NCBI GenBank assembly: GCA_944472135.2
Contig: OX235262.1
Span: 23,421,362 to 23,485,361 of the forward strand
DNA length: 64,000 nt
Reading direction: 5' to 3'
From: Trichobilharzia regenti
Lineage: Eukaryota > Platyhelminthes > Trematoda > Strigeidida > Schistosomatidae
The position numbers were made by a program, and so were the translations under genes. Under the pieces are notes generated by a model. It was not told where the DNA came from. It saw only the letters and a list, made by a program, of their open reading frames with translations, and did no database searches. How positions within the stretch are numbered: position 1 is the first letter of the stretch; every line of letters starts with the position of its first letter. Shown in pieces: positions 1 through 10,461 of this stretch.

Positions 1-87
1 TGTTAACATTATAAAAAAAGACATACGAAACACACGGGTACAAAGACCAATATTCAGGGAACTACAATACACACCCTCTTACAAGTA

Positions 88-190
88 ATAATAAAGGCTT
101 CATCAGTACACACCCACCGGGGTTCGAACCCAGGACGTTCATTCTCTAACTGATGTCAGCTCATGGTGAAAACCTCCATACAATTAAACA
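88..190. repeat. rearranged Sm-alpha-type SINE fragment
   Basis: Around 117-142 the minus strand holds a tRNA-like B box (GGTTCGAACCCC) of the kind seen in the hammerhead SINE at 17665-17990, while 150-185 on the plus strand matches the tail of that SINE (ctgatgtcagctcatg). Head and tail therefore lie in opposite orientations. It is a junction of two fragments, not an intact copy. Confidence 0.5.
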
Positions 191-300
191 AAATCTCTAC
201 AATAAACCAATACTTGAAAGTTTGCAATACACACTTTGAAAGATACCCACACCTATCACTTTTCCAAAGAAGTAGTTCATTGAGATATATCAAGTAAACT

Positions 301-772
301 CATGGTATCGTACAACGTGATCGTCTTATTTACAAATATACCAGTGATGGAAACAATTGAAAACATTTGTAAACAAACAAATCTACTACCAGAAATGAAG
401 CACAAAAGATATCTAATTCAAATTTAACAACCAGCTTCACCGAAAAATTGATGAGGTTGAGATGGGTTCACTTCTGAGAACTATTCTGGCGGATATCTTC
501 ATGGGTTACCACGAACACATGCGCATGAGTTCTCCTATCAATGAAACAACTTACTATCAACGATATGTTGGTGATACGTTTGTTGTTTGCAAAGATATGA
601 ACCACGTGTCTTTAATATTTAACCGTCTCAATGAGATCCGCCGTAACAATAAATATACCAAAGAATATGGCCATAACAATGATTTCAATTTCTTGGATCT
701 TAATGTAAGAAGAAGAAACGACGGTATGATCGAAAAGTTCATCTATGGAAAAGAAACCTGAACCGGACAATG
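301..772 (+). pseudogene. Penelope-like element 1, reverse transcriptase remnant
   Basis: Broken reverse transcriptase of a Penelope-like element (PLE-1). At 301-360 a block resembling the PLE motif around VSLFTNIP is readable. At 462-761 a 99-aa open stretch carries the next motifs: an ADIFM block near its residue 11, then YVGDTFVV at about residues 35-42. The latter corresponds to the catalytic YVDD box, with its first Asp replaced by Gly. The C-terminal part ends with a conserved FLDL block. PLE reverse transcriptases are telomerase-related and normally joined to a GIY-YIG endonuclease, whose remnant lies at 1186-1400. Stops and frameshifts make this a dead copy. Confidence 0.75.
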
Positions 773-1185
773 TCTTCAGTATAACAGCTTCTGACGTATA
801 AACTATGACAGTGGATTAATCAGGGTAGTATACGACGGAGTCCGGATGCTAGGTTCACCCAACACCTGGGAATAAGAATCACACTGTTGAGAAACGCCGA
901 ATGGTATCCAAGTGGGTATTCAGACACATCCATCCACAGGTACAGCAAAGGAAAAGACGAGAAAATCAAAAACCCAACTGTGGTGGAAAAAAGAAAGGGT
1001 TTATTTGTTTCCCATTCAAAGGAAAAGCAGTATCACAAAAGACTGAGAAGAGAATGAAAGGAGAAATAAAAAGATGCTTCCCTGTAGTTTAGCTTGGAAC
1101 AATATACAGCAATATACACTCTACAAGGTAATCTAAACTGGATAAGTACCCTGCTGATGTCGCTTCCAGCTGAGTTAATAAATTT

Positions 1186-1400
1186 ACGTACACCTGTGGA
1201 AGTAAGTATATTGGAAGGATAGAGAAAAAGTTTTATATCCGGTTTCCTGAGCATTTCTCCATAAAATTATGTCTAAAAGGAAGCAGATATTCGTAAGGTG
1301 CAGTTATCAGACACCTTGTGGACACGGGTAATTTCGTCGAGATTTCCAAATCCTTCAAAGGACAGCAAAATTTACTACGATTTGCTGAAGTAATTGCAAT
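1186..1400 (+). pseudogene. PLE-1 GIY-YIG endonuclease remnant
   Basis: In one frame the sequence reads a TCGSKYIGR block followed by a FYIRFPEHF block. These are the conserved signatures of the GIY-YIG nuclease of Penelope-like elements (the YIG strand and the following Arg helix). At about 1308 the reading resumes with an HLVDTGN block, also typical. A stop and a frameshift lie between them. It belongs to the reverse transcriptase remnant at 301-772, with a poorly conserved spacer between. Confidence 0.65.
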
Positions 1401-1770
1401 CAAACGTTTCTCCTCTCCCTCCTTCTTTTCCTACTTTAACAAGTATACAAATTGATGGTAACTTGAACATTTCCTCTACTACCAATCAAACGTTGAAGTA
1501 TGCTATTTTCGTTCAATCTTTTATAAACCATTGTAATTTTAGATAGTGGTCAGCAGCTGATGAGGACCTGTGAAACAGAATGGTATATCATTTTATACTG
1601 GAATTTCACGTTTTTCTTATTTTATCGAAATTTATCAAGAAAACCGTATGTATGAAAGTAATTATCATCAAAAATCCACATGAACTTCAAACCTCCATTA
1701 TATCTATTATCAAACAATCTAGAAAAGTGTTAATATATTTGCAAAATGTGAGCACTGTTATAGTAAGTAA

Positions 1771-1830
1771 TTCCATATTAGTTTGTTTATTAGATGTATC
1801 ACACAGTGAAACAGTATTATTATTTACTGG
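1771..1830 (+). repeat. PLE-2 inverted repeat, left arm
   Basis: The sequence from ccatattagtttgtttatta to about 1830 is the reverse complement of 3862-3922 with only a few differences. Confidence 0.75.
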
Positions 1831-1833
1831 ACC

Positions 1834-2845
1834 ATATAAGGAAACTAATAAATCAATAGACACAGTTATGAATAAAGTTAAGAAATCCACAGCGGACCTT
1901 ATACGCCGAATGAAGCCGTTTCCAGGTGAGTCTAAGTGGTTTAATTTAATGCCCAAAACTAATAACCCTAGTAGGATGTATGGTGTTGTTAAAGTTCATA
2001 AGTCAGGATACCCTGTTTGGCCTATAGTTGATTTTAGAAATTCACCTACTTATGAATTATCTAAATATTTAGCCATGGTATTAAATCCCCTTAAAAGCCA
2101 CTCAAAATCTAGACTAACTAATTCTTATGAACTAAAACACAGGTTAGATAATTTAAAATTAGATAATGAAGAAAAAATGGTTAGTTTTGACATTGTCAGT
2201 TTATATACATGTATACCGATAAATATGGCTATAGAGGCAGTCAGAAACGAAATCATTTCTGACCAAGAACTCGAACTTAGGACAAAAGTGCTAAAAGTGC
2301 TGGGAGTGCAGCTTTGCCTGACTTCTACAGTATTTAAATTCCAAAGGAAAATATACAAACAAACTGAGGGAGTTTCCATGGGATCACCAATATCTCCGGT
2401 TGTAGCAGATATATTCATGGATAGGTGGAGAAAGATAGCGATTGAAACGTTCACCCCCACCCAAAAAGTATGGTGGAGGTATGTAGATGACACATTCACT
2501 GTACTCACAACACAAGATATAGATAGATTTTTCGAACACATCAACTCGAAGGTAGAGACGATTTAATTCACTTCTGAATTGGAAAGTCAGGAAGGGGACC
2601 TTCCAAAGTTAGATTGCAAAGTACAAAGAAAAGAAGATGGGAAGTTAAAGACTAGTGTTTACAGGAAACCCACACATTCAAACAGGTATTTGAACTTCCA
2701 ATCATCCCATCCTATGTCAATAAAGATACGATTGGTAAAATGTTTAAGTGACAAAGCACAAAAACTAGGTAGTAAAAAGGAAAATCTAAGACAGGAAGTG
2801 ATACACATAAAAGAAGCCTTGAAACTTAATAATTACCCGGACTAA
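1834..2845 (+). pseudogene. PLE-2 reverse transcriptase with one internal stop
   Basis: Reverse transcriptase of a Penelope-like element, read almost throughout in one frame. Conserved blocks in order: a YGVVKVHK block (about 1978), VSFDIVSLYT (about 2180), MGSPISPVVADIFM (about 2379) and the catalytic YVDDTF box (about 2478), followed by the C-terminal YRKPTHSNRY block (about 2660). The frame stays the same across the TAA near 2564, so that break is a nonsense substitution rather than an indel. The open frame begins at 1580, but the first residues look non-homologous and overlap the inverted terminal repeat, so the true start is unclear. Best-preserved PLE of the window, but inactive as it stands. 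Confidence 0.8.
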
Positions 2846-3030
2846 TTAGTCAGGAAATATGTAAGGAAATGTAAAAATAAAATAAATAATGATAATACCG
2901 ATAATGATAATGATAACAATAATAATAATATTAATGACGATACCAACAATAAGGAATCTAAATCACCAGCAGTAATTCCATACAAGGAAGGAACCTCGGA
3001 AACCATCTTACGCACAATTCTTAACAAAAA

Positions 3031-3275
3031 TTTTTTTTTTTTTTTTTTTTTTCCTTCACGTTCCCAGTGGAACATAGGGCTTCAAGCTAGTGGCTTGAAG
3101 TTTCTGTAGCAGTGCTTATTTTTACAGGATGGGGTTGCTAGCCTCATGCCAAACCTTTCCTCTTTATCAGCATTATTTCTGGATGAGCGAGGTAAAGGAG
3201 TGCGTCGGCCGGGAATCGAACTCAGGACCATATGCATGGCTGGCGAGCGTCCTAACCACTGTGCCACCGACGCAC
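3031..3275 (-). mobile_element. SINE-1: tRNA-headed SINE inserted in PLE-2
   Basis: Read on the minus strand this is a 245-bp SINE. It has a tRNA-like head with an A box (TGGCACAGTGG) and a B box (AGTTCGATTCC), a body, and a 3' end with a small inverted pair (cttcaag around aagccacta) followed by an A-run (T-run at 3031-3052 on the plus strand). The hexamer taacaa occurs on both sides (3022-3027 and 3276-3281), a likely target duplication. It separates the reverse transcriptase from the endonuclease of PLE-2, so it is younger. Its last ~40 bp resemble the 3' end of RTE-A (11930-11990), which suggests RTE-A machinery mobilises it. Confidence 0.8.
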
Positions 3276-3399
3276 TAACAAGGCAGGAATAAAAGTGACT
3301 GTCATTCAAACCAACCACAAACTCAATTAGAAACAAGCTTTGTCGGTTGAAGGATCAATCCTGTGGAGCGTTTAAAACAAAACAATTTAGTTCATCTAA

Positions 3400-3760
3400 T
3401 ACCCAACCTTCAATGATTGTCAGGTCAAATACATAGGTCAAAGTAGTACAACAGAGGCAGTCAGACTAGCCGAGCATAAAAACCTAGCAGCACAATCTAG
3501 ATTAGCTGACCCTGATAAGATAAGAAATCTAGAGAATAGTTCAGTTAAACCACTCACCACTTGCAGTTACACACAACGACACCACACAATAGGATGGGAT
3601 AGGATGACAGTTTTAAAATCTGATGTCAAAGAGTGGAGGGAGAGATTGATAACAGAAGCTTTGTTTATCGAATCAACTGCAAACACCTGTAATAGAAATG
3701 ATTCAACACCTGTCCACCGAGATATCTAGAAATTCTACTTTCACACCTACGATGACAAAT
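3400..3760 (+). pseudogene. PLE-2 GIY-YIG endonuclease domain
   Basis: Reads CQVKYIGQSS followed by VRLAEHKNL, the YIG and Arg-helix signatures of the PLE GIY-YIG nuclease. A block around TIGWDRMTVL and then ITEALFIES follow, the usual C-terminal helix with its Glu. It lies on the far side of SINE-1 from the reverse transcriptase, in the order expected for PLEs. The frame shifts near the start, so it is not intact with the upstream ORF. Confidence 0.75.
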
Positions 3761-3812
3761 AGGAGAGCAAACAAAACTATAAAACTCAAGTTTCAAAGTC
3801 GTGTGATTATAA

Positions 3813-3857
3813 CTGATGATATGATTATGAACAATAATAAATTTTGTTCGAGACGTC
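3813..3857 (+). ncRNA. possible decayed hammerhead in PLE-2 terminal repeat
   Basis: CTGATGA at 3813-3819, a 6-bp stem GAACAA/TTGTTC at 3829-3834 and 3844-3849, then GAGACGTC at 3850-3857. This resembles a short-helix-III hammerhead (CUGANGA, helix II, GAAAC, GUC) with GAAA mutated to GAGA and about nine extra bases before helix II. PLEs of many animals carry such ribozymes. The same spacing recurs at about 6550-6600 in PLE-3, where GAAACG is kept. Probably inactive. Confidence 0.35.
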
Positions 3858-3861
3858 ATCC

Positions 3862-3922
3862 AGGAAATAATAACACTGTTTCACTGTGTGATACATCTAA
3901 TAAACAAACAAACTAATATGGA
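3862..3922 (-). repeat. PLE-2 inverted repeat, right arm
   Basis: Reverse complement of 1771-1830. It lies downstream of the GIY-YIG domain and marks the right end of PLE-2. Confidence 0.75.
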
Positions 3923-4899
3923 AATAGAAAAGTGTTATTCAAGCATTACGAGCCTAAGTGAACAACGGAGAGAAATGACTGAATCAGGTATACAATGTCT
4001 AGATTCCTTTTTTATTTCGCCTCCTTCTTTATCTTAATTTCCTTCATATCAATTTTACGCTTTTACGCTCCAGTGAATTCAATAGCCTTCAAACGACCAG
4101 TAGATAGAATCAAACCGATCAATTCAGGGGAAAAAAGAGAAACTGTTATAACCGTAGGGAATTAAATGAGGACGTTGTCGCCTTGTTCTGTCTGCGCCTG
4201 ACTAATATGCCTATCTGCTTGTGGTACCTTCCGATTCAGTGAAGCACGCAAATATTAAAAGAAAAAGACTGGACTGTGACTGTGTATTGTAGTGCAACAA
4301 CAACGACAAAGAAAGTCATGGTATTTATACATTTTACAACAATATAGACAGTTAACAGCATTTGAAATAATTGATCGTAACAGTCAATAACAAAATCTGT
4401 GGGAATGATGATATACCATATATGCGGGATTAACAGTCAATAACAAAATGTGTGGGATCCTATCAGAAACGGAGATAAGTATGTATCATAAAGATACAAA
4501 TATATCCTGTTTATTGTTCTTTGTCTTTTTCAGCATTGAAACGGTGGTCTACTTGAATATTGGGCTATCTAGATATTGTATCTAATTTACCGTGTTTTAT
4601 TTATCTTTGTGTATCACATCGTATTTGAGAACAAATGCCTGTCATGTTTCTAACAAAGCGACGAAAAAGTATTATGGAGGTTGAAAACAAGATATAAAAT
4701 GACACACCCATGTATCTTACTACAGTGCCAATTATCATCAAGTAACAACGGCCGTTTTCTATCAGACAAGATTTTGTACTTGCAATCTTTCTTATCCTCT
4801 GATATTTGCTACAATACGGTTATAATCACGATACACAAAACTTATCTTTATGAGATGTTCTCTGTCTTCTTTTCTCTTTCGTCTCTGCCTCTTTCGAAA
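3923..4899. other. no gene recognised
   Basis: About 1 kb of AT-rich sequence. A short direct repeat (agtcaataacaaaatctgtg near 4383 and again near 4436) is visible. No coding or RNA signature was recognised. Confidence 0.5.
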
Positions 4900-5745
4900 G
4901 GAGTTAACTTCAAACTGAATAGCTTTCTGTCGGATTTCAGTCAGTAGTTTAAGCTCAATGGTCTGACCTTAAATCCCTCTAAATATTAGTCAGTTAACTT
5001 CGCTTTCAGGTATAAACGTGATCCAAATGCTTGAAAGCAAGTCAAGCATAAAATACCTTGGAATACTTCAATTCTCTGATCTTCCTTCATCATACCATAT
5101 CTTGTTGATTTCTTAGAATATGTCCCATCTCACCTTCTACACAATAATAAAAAGGTAAGATAATCAGGTAGGCATCACTCAACGTCTACTTTTACAATTC
5201 GCTAACTCTTACATCTTACATATCGTTTTTTATTACTCTTCCTACCCCCAACTCCAATATAGTCTTTCTTGGGATACCAATCAAAAAGGACTCTGTCATA
5301 TTGTGAAGAGTATTAAAGGTTGTCAGTAAGGTCATGCAGTGTGTCAATATTTAAGCTCGTTACTATTGTAGTCGACAGACATCTGAACTCATGCGAGAAG
5401 TGATCTAAATGCATATGGTCTGACTGTCAACATCATATCTATTTACAACTCTCCTCCATCTTGCTTCTTATCACGTAGATCTAGAAGTCATTATGAAAGA
5501 CTATAAGCTCGTGAAGCCAAGTACATAAACTCAACGTCTGAGTATTCAGACCGCGTTTTATATGTAACAGAGGTAGTGTTAAGCGTGCAACTTACAACTT
5601 TCTGTGTAATCAACAGAATAAATGGCTATTTTATCTTCGCCTATTTGTAATTTATGTATGGTGACACTATTTCTGTCATCTTATAATTTTAGTTATTAAC
5701 TCTATTATTATTATTAATATCGTTATTATTATTATTATCATTTAC
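4900..5745 (+). pseudogene. old LINE ORF2 C-terminal fragment
   Basis: With frameshifts this stretch reads a LNSFLSDF block followed by LTLNPSKY (about 4905-4985), then YERLYAREAKYINST-like sequence (about 5490-5550). These blocks match, in order, the C-terminal half of the LINE ORF2 on the minus strand at 61896-64000 (LNSFLLDI, LILNPSKC, YKKLYARTTKYRNST). The fragment ends in a (TAT)n-rich tail at about 5700-5745, as expected of a LINE 3' end. It is an ancient 5'-truncated copy of that family. Confidence 0.6.
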
Positions 5746-5869
5746 ACTTTTTGTACACATCTGACTTAACTGGTACTGCTAAAGGAGTCAAAAGTCTGCA
5801 ATCATCAACTTTGGTTACCTATACCCTGTAATATAAATTCCTTTTTGTTTATGTTATCGTTGCTTAAAT

Positions 5870-6690
5870 TAGATGCAATATTGTAGGCCAACAGACTCGG
5901 TGGACCCAATTAAACAAAATAATATAATTTACAAAAATACCCTGCAATGATTGTGAGTGAGGTCAACTATATAAGTAAAACTAGTAGATCAGCGGTAATC
6001 AGATTGTCGGAACATAAGAATTTAGTGGCTAAGGTAAGAATGGTTGACCTCACCCGAGAAGATAAGTAATTTAGTAGAAAGCTCAACAATTGCACTGCAT
6101 GCATTAACGCACAACCACACAATGGGGTGGGTGGGAGAGGGTTAAGATTCTAAGAAGTAATCTATGTAGGTGGAGAGAGAGAGAGAGAGACATTGAATAC
6201 TGACTGGTTCATTGAGTCTACACTCAACACATGCAATATAAATGACTCAATGCAAGTATCAGAAATATGGAAGATATTATTACCACCAGTCAGCCAAATC
6301 AGAAGAGGATAATATATAACCTTAAAATTCTATTTCAATTCAAGAACATCACAACATTCCAACAAGTTACTCATTATGATGACTATAAAAACACTCGTCT
6401 TATTTCCCATCTGATTGTAACTGATCAATAACACTCATATTATTATTTCTGAATGTGCATTATCTCATATTGATTTCTATTCCAATATCTAGTCGATTCC
6501 ATACATGTATATAAATGAAGGAAAAAGTTGTGTGAGTGAGTAACTTGATATGATGATTATGAGTGGCAATAGTTTGTGCTCGAAACGTGGTCATCAGTTA
6601 ATATTACTGTATAACAACGCTGTTTGATTTATAAAAATAAAATCTTGTCTACACTGGAATTTCGCAAAATGTTGAGAAGTCCACGCTGTA
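5870..6690 (+). pseudogene. Penelope-like element 3: GIY-YIG remnant and terminal repeat
   Basis: A frame-broken GIY-YIG domain: IIYKN near 5925, then IYVSKTSRS and VIRLSEHKNLVAK (about 5965-6040), similar in order and wording to PLE-2. Downstream, 6530-6690 resembles the PLE-2 3' end, including a GAAACG core after a short stem and a shared actggaatttc block. A short (GA)n run lies at 6173-6190. No reverse transcriptase was recognised upstream, so the copy is 5'-truncated. Confidence 0.6.
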
Positions 6691-6889
6691 TTATCATTTC
6701 TTTACAAATCTGCTGGGTTTTTGATGTTTACCTTGTCTCACTACCTTGATCTGAATAATTAAGCGCACTCTAGGAGGTCATTGGTGCATTTGCTCTCCTC
6801 GGTCGCTATTCTCTCTTTATTTTGACCAGGGATGAAATCGTTCGTATTCAAGCATCAAATCTAATCATAGTGAACTGATTATGTAAACG

Positions 6890-7198
6890 TATAACAACAG
6901 AAGACAAGGGCCAGATAACAGATCATTTTATTACGGAAATCAACACGTATCTATCTATATTTCACATGCATTATTATAGCCTAGTCAAGTAGACAAACGC
7001 AGTCTTCTGATTGGTTGTGTTTCGAGCTCCTCGGAAAGTGGAGCCATCTATCTGCGAATCATATTTCCCGACGTTTAAGTTTGCTGTGAATGGTTGTTGA
7101 AACAGCCTTGTTCATATTTCCTCACGGCCCATATCAGTGACCTAGACATTGACGTAGATTAGTGTCAACCAATTGGCTAGCAGGCTGCTCTCACCACA
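6890..7198 (-). mobile_element. solo LTR of the gypsy element
   Basis: Read on the minus strand it starts TGTGGTGAGAGCAG and ends TGTTGTTATA, colinear with the 352-bp LTRs at 47920-48271 and 52105-52456 but about 40 bp shorter and clearly diverged. The 4-bp direct repeat aacg flanks it (6886-6889 and 7199-7202). A lone LTR with a target duplication is the usual product of recombination between the two LTRs of an older insertion. Confidence 0.85.
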
Positions 7199-7914
7199 AA
7201 CGCTCAATGGTGATATTTACAGAGTATTTAACGAGAAAATGGTGACTGTTGAGTAGTATTCATAGTCAACTATTTATATGATTCAAGAATACTGTGAATA
7301 ATAAATCAGATCAACTGAAAAAAGAACTTTCAGTGCCGCATAAATACACATCAATTCGTCAGTCATACCGATGCTGACACGGTGCACTGAAGGTAAACTA
7401 TCCAAAATTAGCCAAATCAATGTGTGGAAACAAATTCAACTGCACGTGCGGAGCTAGTTTTATGTAGATCGAACTCGCAGAAATTTATCTTTAGGTAATT
7501 AGATACGTGTTTCCATTTCGGCTTGGTAAAAGAGTAGCTATAAATCAATCAGTAGTGTCATTTTATCTCATACAGTGGATAATGAACACCAGCATCAAAA
7601 TAGATGAGTCATTTACAACTGTGTATGTCGAGTTGTGAACAATCTGCTGGACGGCAAACGATTACAAATCTTAGCCATAACTGAAGCTAAAAGAAGTTAG
7701 TTAATAAGAAGCGACCTGCCCGACATGTGCAAAAAAGTACATTTATCCTCTTTGTTTACTCTGGTCTATCATAAGATCATCACAGTAACATTATCAACAA
7801 ATATATATTTTCATTGCATATTATGTCTTTCTTATTCCCCTTTTACTTTGTTTACTTCACTCAGTTATTATCCTTATTATACGTCAACTTCTGTAATTTA
7901 TTATTATTAATATT
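7199..7914. other. no gene recognised
   Basis: AT-rich sequence without a recognised coding region. A short ORF at 7725-7910 has no family features and is not called. Confidence 0.5.
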
Positions 7915-8036
7915 ATTGATTGATTATTTTATTCCTTTACATTCCGAGTAGAGTACAGGGCTTCAAGGAAAAGCTTTAAAGTTCTGGTAGCAATTGTTTT
8001 ATTTTTACGAAGATGGATGGTTTGCTAGCTTCATGC
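7915..8036 (-). mobile_element. SINE-1, 3' fragment
   Basis: On the minus strand this matches the 3' half of SINE-1 at 3031-3275 (gctagcaaaccatcc, the cttgaag/aagc hairpin, ggaatgtaaagga) and ends in an AT-rich tail. The tRNA-like head is missing. Confidence 0.6.
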
Positions 8037-8039
8037 ACG

Positions 8040-8790
8040 TGAAGCCAGACGTGATATTCGGCTGGCTATCGACCAAAGGGCGAGTGTACTGCTCATCAGT
8101 CCGCTCCGTCCTCCTTTATGGCCAGGCATTGAGAGTGGAAGACATGAAAAGGCTGGCTAGCTGTCTTTGATCATAGATACCTGCGCTCTATCTCCCGTGG
8201 GAAGTGGTATAATAGGGTGAGCAATATTGAGGTTAGGCGTCGAGTTCTAGGTAAACAGGGGAAATCAATCGATGAGGCCGTGAAATTACATCGACTGAGA
8301 TGGTTAGGACATGTGTTACGCCTACATGCCCAGACATCGCTTTCCTCGACGGAAAATGTTAGTTGACATAGGGTCAGGCTGGAAAAGAACTAGCGGCTAT
8401 CAAACCAAAACATGGAACCAGTCAATAAAATCCACAACAGTTAGTTTAAGCCAATCACGTAGGAAGATGAAGACTTCCTGACTGACTGGTTGGGATCCCC
8501 GGGACGTTAAACACCAATGGCTGCAGACAATTGGTGATATGGCTCGAAATCGTTCTCAATGGCTGGTGAAGATGCATCCACTTCTTGTGACTTATGATTT
8601 CCAATGAAACTATATTGTTCTTCGTTATTATTATTCCTTTGTCTCACACCTCTGTTTACTGTCTCTATTGTGCATTTCTTTTTACTTTCTTCTCTTGCTT
8701 TGTGTGGTACATAGAGGAGGGAGTGTGGCGACTTGAACTGGTGCACATTGGTGCAAAGTTTTATGCTGAAAACAGGCAGACAGTTTCATG
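8040..8790 (+). pseudogene. RTE-B LINE, 3' fragment
   Basis: Matches the end of the RTE-B ORF and its 3' UTR (15640-16350). Readable blocks are VRRRVLGKQGKSIDE (about 8228-8275), LRWLGHVLR (about 8295-8320) and, after frameshifts, a GDMAQN-like end near 8535. The shared 3' UTR ends gtgcaaagtttta then aacaggcagacag. It is a 5'-truncated, frame-broken insertion. Confidence 0.75.
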
Positions 8791-8834
8791 CACAGTCTTT
8801 CCTATTACACCAGCCTTACTACCGACTTATAGAA

Positions 8835-8910
8835 GTTTAGGAGTGCATCGGCCGGATCACGTGAGACATGATTGGTGAGTGTGCTCACCACTGAACCACC
8901 AACGAACAAC
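8835..8910 (-). repeat. SINE-1 tRNA-like head fragment
   Basis: The minus strand reads TGGTTCAGTGGTGAGC, a good A box, then a degraded B box and the ccggccgatgcac motif that follows the B box in SINE-1. It abuts the RTE-B fragment. Confidence 0.5.
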
Positions 8911-9379
8911 GTTTGTAATTTACACTAAGTTTATCATATCTCTAGGATTTTATTACAGTCTACAATTTAACCTCCTTATTTTATCATTACACTTGTTATC
9001 GTATCATCTCTTGAACTTACTACATCCAGTATTCCACGTTTATTGGCATGTGTTTCTATGTCTTTTGTAGTAATCACATTTCTGTCACATCATTGGATAT
9101 AACTCACCACCACCACCAACAACAACAACAACACCACTCCTCCCAATGAAACTTATATTCTGTTAACTGTAAATATATTAGTATGTCACCCAGTTGTCTA
9201 TTCATACTTTATTCCATTTTGATTGACTGTACTTATACATATATATATTCAATTGACAGTGTCAATTAACGGATTATCATTCCATAATATACATGTACCC
9301 CAACAATAAAGTTTCTGATATAATTTTTTATTTACCTTTACTGGATATTTGTCCTCGAATATATTCATGGATTTATAAA
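8911..9379. other. no gene recognised
   Basis: AT-rich; holds a short CAC/ACA simple repeat (about 9108-9135) and nothing else recognised. Confidence 0.5.
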
Positions 9380-9730
9380 TGCAGTTATTTTTACGAATAG
9401 ATCATGGATGGATATTGGTTGGAGAACCATTGAAAACCACCAGAGTGTACTGGACAGCTGTTTCATTCCAGTTTGGTAATTATCGACAGTATGCACCCAC
9501 CACCACGGTTAGAGGACAGGACCTTCCGGTTACAAGGCAAGATCATATACCATTAAGCCACTGGGACCCGATTCAATCGCCAGTCCATGAATTCTAACTT
9601 CTACCAATTCGTGAACTTTAGCGTGACCGCCAACAAGTATCATCGGTGGGAACTTCATCCTCACTCCCAGAATGGATGTACACCTCACTGGTCACGACCT
9701 CTCACTAAAATTCACTGTAGGTAACTTCGT
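9380..9730 (-). mobile_element. Sm-alpha-type hammerhead SINE (copy a)
   Basis: On the minus strand it matches the SINE at 17665-17990: the same 5' part (acgaattggtagaagttag), gatcgggtcccagtg-type sequence leading into a tRNA-like region with a degraded B box, a hammerhead-like core (9447-9492) and the tail. Schistosome Sm-alpha repeats are short, tRNA-promoted and carry hammerhead ribozymes. This copy is diverged. Confidence 0.75.
9447..9492 (-). ncRNA. decayed hammerhead ribozyme in SINE copy a
   Basis: Minus strand: helix I strand ATACTG, a TCGATAA box where CUGANGA is expected, a weak helix II, GAAACAGCTGTC, then CAGTAC completing helix I. The catalytic CUGANGA box is damaged, so self-cleavage is unlikely. 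Confidence 0.6.
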
Positions 9731-9879
9731 CCTGTAGCAAGTCACTAGCGAGCATCAGATTAATTTTCAAGAGTTGGTTTGTAAGGATTAGATTTCAATA
9801 TACCAAAAATATTCATTCAGACATCTATTTAAAACAAAAAAAAATTAAGCAAAGATTCAACGGCTAAATATATAAACAA

Positions 9880-10408
9880 GTCAAAGGAACACCCATGGGA
9901 TCCCCCAATATAAGGCTTGATTGCAGAAGCAGTGATGCAAAGGCTCCAAAACATAATTCTACCAAAGACCACACCCAAGATTTGGATATGTAACGTCGAT
10001 GAGACACTTGTAATAATCAAAAGAAACGGGTTAGATAAAACTCACAACTTAATAAACAACATCTACAACGACATCAAATTCATAAGAGAAGAGGAATCCG
10101 AGAACCAAATCCCATTTTCCGTCGTCTTAGTCAAGCGAACAACCCCAGGGGAATTAGAAACTCAAGTCTATAGAAAATCAACTCACACAGACCAAATCCT
10201 GAATTACAACAGCAACAATCCAATAACACACAAAAGGAATTGCATACAAACACTGTTCAAGAGGGCAAGGACTGATTGCAGAACTCCCATCTTAAGGAAA
10301 ATTGAAGACGTTTTCCAAAAGAATGGATATCCACGGAATTTCATCGAAAGATATATACCCCCAAGACAACCTATCAAACCAAAAGCCCCCAAGGAAAACA
10401 CAAAATAA
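9880..10408 (+). pseudogene. Penelope-like element 4, reverse transcriptase C-terminal part
   Basis: A 163-aa open frame (9917-10408) preceded by a GTPMGSP-like block at about 9890. It reads LIAEAVMQRL, then a catalytic-box position WICNVDETLV in which the usual YVDD has become NVDE, followed by the conserved VYRKSTHTDQIL block and a C-terminal QKNGYP block. This PLE differs in family from PLE-1 to PLE-3, with distinct wording of all blocks. The altered active site and 5' truncation make it inactive. Its GIY-YIG domain follows at 10462. Confidence 0.8.
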
Positions 10409-10461
10409 AGGATATCTCATAAATCACTACAAGACTCTTCAAACCTTTAGGAATTGACGTC

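Larger units (their letters stand above)
1769..3923 (+). mobile_element. Penelope-like element 2, bounded by an inverted repeat
   Basis: A Penelope-like element with reverse transcriptase (1834-2845) and GIY-YIG domain (3400-3760), split by a minus-strand SINE (3031-3275). About 55-60 bp at 1771-1830 recur in inverted orientation at 3862-3922 with few mismatches, so the element is bracketed by an inverted repeat. PLEs are known for variable terminal repeats, direct or inverted. A hammerhead-like core lies just inside the right end (3813-3857). Confidence 0.7.

Noticed and set aside
1570..1600. CTGATGAGGACCTGTGAAAC as a hammerhead
   Set aside because: Both core boxes are present in order, but the bases between them form no helix II and no helix I or cleavage triplet fits.
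3082..3336. 84-aa minus-strand ORF across SINE-1
   Set aside because: It is a chance open frame through the tRNA-like head (SVAQWLGRSPAMHM-type translation of the A-box region), as often annotated by mistake.
7725..7910. 61-aa hydrophobic ORF
   Set aside because: Composition is that of random AT-rich sequence, with no start context, splice signal or family similarity.
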